Origin: Anaerolineae bacterium
Lineage (GTDB): Bacteria > Chloroflexota > Anaerolineae > Aggregatilineales > Phototrophicaceae
NCBI GenBank assembly: GCA_023382675.1
Contig: JAHDWN010000020.1
Span: 1-64,000, forward strand
Reading direction: 5' to 3'
Length of the DNA: 64,000 nucleotides
Below the pieces are notes generated by a model that saw only the letters and a list, made by a program, of their open reading frames with translations, was not told the origin of the DNA and did no database searches. Numbering within the stretch: position 1 is the first letter of the stretch; each line of letters begins with the position of its first letter. The position numbers and the translations under genes were made by a program. Shown in pieces: positions 60,395 through 64,000 of this stretch.

Positions 60395-60423
60395 CAGGGG
60401 GTGTAGGCCCCCTGTTTCTTTTT
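60395..60423 (+). terminator. Rho-independent terminator
   Basis: CAGGGGG (60395-60401) pairs with CCCCCTG (60408-60414) around TGTAGG, followed by TTTCTTTTT. It ends the oxidoreductase transcript. Confidence 0.88.
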
Positions 60424-60526
60424 GAAACACCCCATCGTAAGGTCCACCCAATCTCCGACTTTAGGAGGATACGGAATCGGCGCTAAACTGGGATCATATT
60501 AGACATTCTTGCTCTGGAGGGGTCGT

Positions 60527-61171
60527 ATGTCTATTCGCCTACTCATTGTCGATGATCACGCCGTCGTTCGTCAGGGGCTGCGCCTGTTCTTGAAGGTCGA
60601 TCCCGAATTGGAGATCGTTGGTGAGGCGGTCAACGGTCTTCAAGCAATCGAAATGGCACAGCAGCTTAAGCCGGACGTGATCTTGATGGATCTACTGATG
60701 CCCGGCATGAACGGCGTTGAAGCGACGGCTGCGATTAAACAGCTTGTGCCGGAGACGGAAATCGTCGCTTTGACGAGTGTGTTGGAGGATCAATCGGTGG
60801 TGGGCGCGGTGCGTGCCGGGGCGATTGGCTACATGCTCAAGGACACCGATGCGCCGGAACTGGTGAACGCTATTCGGGCTGCCGCCGCCGGGCAGGTGCA
60901 GCTTTCGCCCAAAGCAGCTGCGCGTTTGATGCGGGAAGTCCGTGTGCCGCAGTCGCCGGAAAAACTGACCGACCGCGAGGTCGAAGTGCTGCGCTTGCTG
61001 GCGCAGGGCAAGGCCAATAAAGAGATCAGCCGGGAACTGCACATCAGCGAGACGACTGTGAAATCACATGTGGGGGCAATTCTGGGGAAACTTGGCGTTG
61101 CGAGCCGCACCCAGGCCGCGCTCTATGCCGTTAGCATCGGCCTGGTAGAAATGCCAAAAGACGCAGTCTAA
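60527..61171 (+). CDS. NarL/FixJ family response regulator
   Basis: 214 residues from the ATG at 60527 (TGGAGGGG at 60513-60520). Receiver domain: [13 protein letters not shown] with the acidic pair, phospho-acceptor Asp in [14 protein letters not shown], and the Lys in GYMLKDTDA. The C-terminal LuxR-type helix-turn-helix is [20 protein letters not shown] followed by [19 protein letters not shown]. It is probably phosphorylated by the HisKA_3 kinase at 61665-64000. The two genes are separated by the OsmC gene and lie on opposite strands, an unusual layout. Confidence 0.93.
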   Translation: MSIRLLIVDDHAVVRQGLRLFLKVDPELEIVGEAVNGLQAIEMAQQLKPDVILMDLLMPGMNGVEATAAIKQLVPETEIVALTSVLEDQSVVGAVRAGAIGYMLKDTDAPELVNAIRAAAAGQVQLSPKAAARLMREVRVPQSPEKLTDREVEVLRLLAQGKANKEISRELHISETTVKSHVGAILGKLGVASRTQAALYAVSIGLVEMPKDAV

Positions 61172-61175
61172 GGGT

Positions 61176-61595
61176 CTAGATGGTTGTTTCAAAGACAATG
61201 GAGATGCCAGAAGCCAGGATCGCGTAGGTACAGGAAACCTTTTTCACTGCCTCGACAAGCTGGTTTGCCTGGTCTGCGTTCGGTCCCCAGAGCGCCATGC
61301 GCACGCGGATTTCGTGCCCCACTCTCTCTGCTTCTTGGATTGCGTGTTGCCATTCGACAGTGGTATTCATATTGTTCAACGGAATTTGCATTTCCTGGGC
61401 TGCGCGCTGACAGGCGAACGTGCAATCTGTTGCCAGCGCGGCCAGGAGCAAGTCTGTCGGCTGGCTGCGTTTCGTCACCGTATCCCGCAAGTAGGGCGCG
61501 CCCACGACGAGTTGGCTATCCTTGTAGGAGACGATTGCGTAGTTCTGTTCACCTACCGGGTGGGCGGTCACTATAGTCGTACTGGTGGGTACCAT
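61176..61595 (-). CDS. OsmC family protein
   Basis: 139 residues. The two redox Cys positions of the family are seen in ALATDCTFACQRAAQEM and VKKVSCTYAILASG. OsmC/Ohr proteins reduce organic hydroperoxides, though many OsmC-like members have other roles. It follows the sensor kinase by 69 bases on the same strand and ends 4 bases from the convergent response-regulator stop, suggesting a link to stress sensing. Confidence 0.85.
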   Translation of the reverse strand: MVPTSTTIVTAHPVGEQNYAIVSYKDSQLVVGAPYLRDTVTKRSQPTDLLLAALATDCTFACQRAAQEMQIPLNNMNTTVEWQHAIQEAERVGHEIRVRMALWGPNADQANQLVEAVKKVSCTYAILASGISIVFETTI

Positions 61596-61664
61596 GATGT
61601 TTCTAAGCCCTTATCAGCGCCTTGTGAATTGTTTGCAGCTTATATTGTCTGACTTTCGCCCCTT

Positions 61665-64000
61665 TCATCCATCTTCCCTTCCTACAGTTTCATTTGACAC
61701 TTTTGATGGAGGCGCTGCATCCTCCGAAAGGCATATCTTGACTGTGATATGTGTCCCTTTGCCGACAGCACTCTCGATCTGAATCTCGCCACCCAGTTGT
61801 TCCACTCGCTCCCGCATGGATTGCAGCCCCAGATGACCGGGGAAGTCGCGATCCGTATCGAAACCCGCGCCGTTGTCGATGACTTCCAGAAGCAGATTGT
61901 CGCTGTCACCCGTCAGGCGCAGGATGGCCTTTGTCGCGCCAGCATGTTTGACGACGTTATGCAGCGCTTCACGCGCGATGCGGTAGAGCGCTTCTTTCAT
62001 ATCCAGGCTCAGCGTGGGTTCTTCGCCCAGTTCCAGCCGCATGTCCAGCCCATGTCGTGCTTGCAGCGATGCGCCCTGTTTGGCGAGCGCTGTGATCAGA
62101 CCTTCGTTCTCCAGCGATTCTGGTCGCAATTCGAAAATCAATGCGCGCATTTCGACCAGCGCGGCTTCTGCCAATGTCAGCACATATTCGACCGACTCTT
62201 TGACCAGCGTCTGGTCTTTCTCCCACATGGCACGCGCCGTTTGTGCGCCCAGACCAATGCCGTACAAAGCCTGCGACACGGAGTCATGGAGTTCACGGGC
62301 CAGGCGGGTGCGCTCTTCCAGCGCCGCTAGTTGCTGTGCCCGTTCTGCCAGACGCTCCGCTTTTTCACGTGCAGCGTGCGTTTCTTGCTGTAGCCTGATG
62401 CGCTCTACCGCCGCTGAGATGAGATCACCAAGCGCGTTTATCATGCGTCTTTCCCGCGCCGAATAGATCTTGGGCGTGCCATGATCGACACCAAATGCAC
62501 CGAGAATACGATTGTTTCGGGAGAGACCGTAGCGCAGGTTTGAGGCGACACCCTGGTTCATCATCGTGGCTTTCGTCACCGGGTCGAGTTCGGGATGATT
62601 GGCAACGTCTTCATAGGCCCATAACCCTGGACGAGGATGCTCTTTGAGAAACGGCACATCTGCCAGGGGGATGCGCATTCCTTCTGACATGAATTGGCTC
62701 TGCCCGGTCGCGACAGTCTCGATGTAGCTGGCCGTATGGAAGTCGAAATTCTCGTAGATATAGAGATAGCAATCGCCACCATCGAAGTCAATGTGATTGA
62801 CTGCGTTAAGAATTTCTCGGAAGCTATTGGCTGCGTTGATCGCCCGGCTGGCGCGGAAAAGCTGTTCTCGCTCTTCATTCGCTTCCGCTTCGGCCTGACG
62901 TGAACGAAAGCGTTCCAATGCGGCAGCCGTCAAGTCGGCGATGGCGACCATCAGACGCACTTCCTGAGGCATGAATTCATAGGGCGCATAGGAAGCGATG
63001 GCAAACAGCCCTTCCACGCGATGGCTGTGCATGAGATTGGCACAGCAGATGGAATGCAAACCAAAGTAGCGTGCCGAGTCTGCCGCCGGGTTGACGGCCC
63101 AGTCTGGACCGTTGACATCATTAATGACGAGAATTTCCGTCGGATTCAGCGTTGCCGGGCCAGATACCAGCGCGCGCGGCAGTCGAGTACCTCCAGGGAG
63201 ATTGGCATCGGTAGATGCAAGCGACTCCAGATACGTCGCATCGGTGCGATCGTAGTCTTCCCAGGCGAAAATGGCGACATCAACCGGATCGTGGAAGAGG
63301 CGTTTCGTCGCTTCGAGCACCTCGGATATTTGCGACGCCTGGTTGATCGCTTTGCTCACCTGATAGAGCAGCGCCATTTCTTCGCGCGCCTCTTTCTCCG
63401 CCAGAAGTGCCTGTCGTAGTGCCTCGGCTGTCGCTGCCATCTCTTTTTGCAGACGGATGCGTTCAACCGCCGCCGAGACCAATTCGCCGAGCGCTGTCAT
63501 CTGGCGCTGTTCCCGCGCCGAATAGCGCCTTGCGCTGGCTGTATCCACGCCGAATGCGCCTAGAACACGGCCATTCCAACCCAATCCGAAACGCATACCG
63601 GACTTGATCCCATGTTCAAGGAGCGTTTTCCTGGTGATGGGGTCGATCTCCGGTTGGTTCTCAATATCTTCCATGATGAGCAGACCTGGACGTGCGTGAT
63701 CTTTGAAAAACGGCATTTCACCCAGTGAGAATCGTCGTGGTTCCTTGACGAATTCGCCTCTGGCCGTCGATACCGACTCGATATAGGTGGCGTTTTGATG
63801 GTCGAAGTTCTCGAAGATACTGAGATAAAAGTCGCCGCCGAAATCGACATGGTTGACGGCTTCGACAATCTCGTGGAACGTGTTGGCCGCATTGATGGCC
63901 TGGCTGGCTCGGAACAGGATTTCGCGCTCTTCGCGGGCGTCCTTCTCTGCCAGCAGTGCCTGGCGTTGCGCCTCGGCAGCAGCCACCGTTTCCTGTTGCA
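61665..64000 (-). CDS. GAF-repeat sensor histidine kinase, NarX/DegS type (cut by window end)
   Basis: At least 778 residues; the frame stays open to base 64000, and the coiled-coil text running up to the edge (QQETVAAAEAQRQAL) repeats that before the later GAF domains, so the gene begins outside. Three GAF domains are visible, separated by coiled coils that read RIRLQ(K/Q)E...(A/R)EE. GAF 1 and GAF 3 are close copies (INAANTFHEIVEAVNH and INAANSFREILNAVNH; then FGVD in both), and GAF 2 differs. The HisKA_3 box RLARELHDSVSQALYGI has its phospho-His codon at 62286-62288, followed by a HATPase (IDNGAGFD, GHLGLQSMRERV). Soluble kinase; ligand unknown. Confidence 0.92.
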   Translation of the reverse strand, partial: QQETVAAAEAQRQALLAEKDAREEREILFRASQAINAANTFHEIVEAVNHVDFGGDFYLSIFENFDHQNATYIESVSTARGEFVKEPRRFSLGEMPFFKDHARPGLLIMEDIENQPEIDPITRKTLLEHGIKSGMRFGLGWNGRVLGAFGVDTASARRYSAREQRQMTALGELVSAAVERIRLQKEMAATAEALRQALLAEKEAREEMALLYQVSKAINQASQISEVLEATKRLFHDPVDVAIFAWEDYDRTDATYLESLASTDANLPGGTRLPRALVSGPATLNPTEILVINDVNGPDWAVNPAADSARYFGLHSICCANLMHSHRVEGLFAIASYAPYEFMPQEVRLMVAIADLTAAALERFRSRQAEAEANEEREQLFRASRAINAANSFREILNAVNHIDFDGGDCYLYIYENFDFHTASYIETVATGQSQFMSEGMRIPLADVPFLKEHPRPGLWAYEDVANHPELDPVTKATMMNQGVASNLRYGLSRNNRILGAFGVDHGTPKIYSARERRMINALGDLISAAVERIRLQQETHAAREKAERLAERAQQLAALEERTRLARELHDSVSQALYGIGLGAQTARAMWEKDQTLVKESVEYVLTLAEAALVEMRALIFELRPESLENEGLITALAKQGASLQARHGLDMRLELGEEPTLSLDMKEALYRIAREALHNVVKHAGATKAILRLTGDSDNLLLEVIDNGAGFDTDRDFPGHLGLQSMRERVEQLGGEIQIESAVGKGTHITVKICLSEDAAPPSKVSNETVGREDG

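Noticed and set aside
1..64000. CRISPR array or large defence island
   Set aside because: No regularly spaced repeats were seen on reading; apart from TnpB, the TIR fusion and one toxin pair there are no defence genes.

Overview
The window looks like chromosomal DNA of a free-living, GC-rich bacterium, most likely a Chloroflexota member of the Anaerolineae type. That assignment is an inference from gene style, not from a marker tree. It rests on a CopC-CopD fusion, GAF-repeat histidine kinases with NarL partners, DUF433/DUF5615 toxin pairs, a TIR-SUMF1 fusion, and many sugar ABC transporters with FGGY kinases. There is one tRNA (Arg-CCU), one TnpB-only IS200/IS605-type insertion, and no rRNA, CRISPR array or prophage.

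Layout. Positions 1-2024 hold the end of one histidine kinase, a second kinase, and a convergent DUF433/DUF5615 antitoxin-toxin pair. 2136-3821 is a TIR - membrane helix - SUMF1 fusion. 4140-8040 carries metG, a TetR regulator with a palindromic operator in its own promoter, an NAD(P)-binding epimerase-like protein and tRNA-Arg. 8149-15865 is mixed: a small membrane protein, a copper-resistance CopC/CopD fusion with a degenerate cytochrome c tail, a lipoprotein nuclease, a VanZ-like protein, an SDR, a C-terminal J-domain protein, a secreted zinc peptidase and a YtcJ-type amidohydrolase. 16002-21841 is one polyamine operon: homospermidine synthase followed by a PotBCDA-type importer. 21921-26967 holds an orphan gene, an epimerase, a proline-rich protein, and a LysE exporter with a CPA antiporter.

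27093-61000 is mostly a carbohydrate catabolic island. It contains a xylulose-type kinase pair and a cupin glucose-6-phosphate isomerase. A rhamnose block follows (isomerase, kinase, two class II aldolases), interrupted by the TnpB element. Next comes a minus-strand operon with an ABC importer, a fucose-isomerase-like enzyme and a FucU/RbsD mutarotase. A mannitol-dehydrogenase-like gene lies divergent to a DeoR regulator. The DeoR gene leads a seven-gene operon (43971-53658) with an E2 acyltransferase, a fused E1 alpha-beta dehydrogenase, a TIM-barrel isomerase, a PHP-like protein, a two-Rossmann MDR dehydrogenase and an SrlD-like SDR. A ribose-type ABC importer with its own FGGY kinase follows. 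The right end has a berberine-bridge-type oxidoreductase, a NarL regulator, an OsmC protein and a large GAF-repeat histidine kinase cut by the window edge.

The best candidate for an undescribed system is the DeoR-led operon at 43971-53658. It joins a 2-oxoacid-dehydrogenase-type E1/E2 pair, without a local E3, to polyol-phosphate dehydrogenases and two enzymes of unknown substrate. The TIR-SUMF1 fusion and the CopCD fusion with a heme-less cytochrome tail are next.
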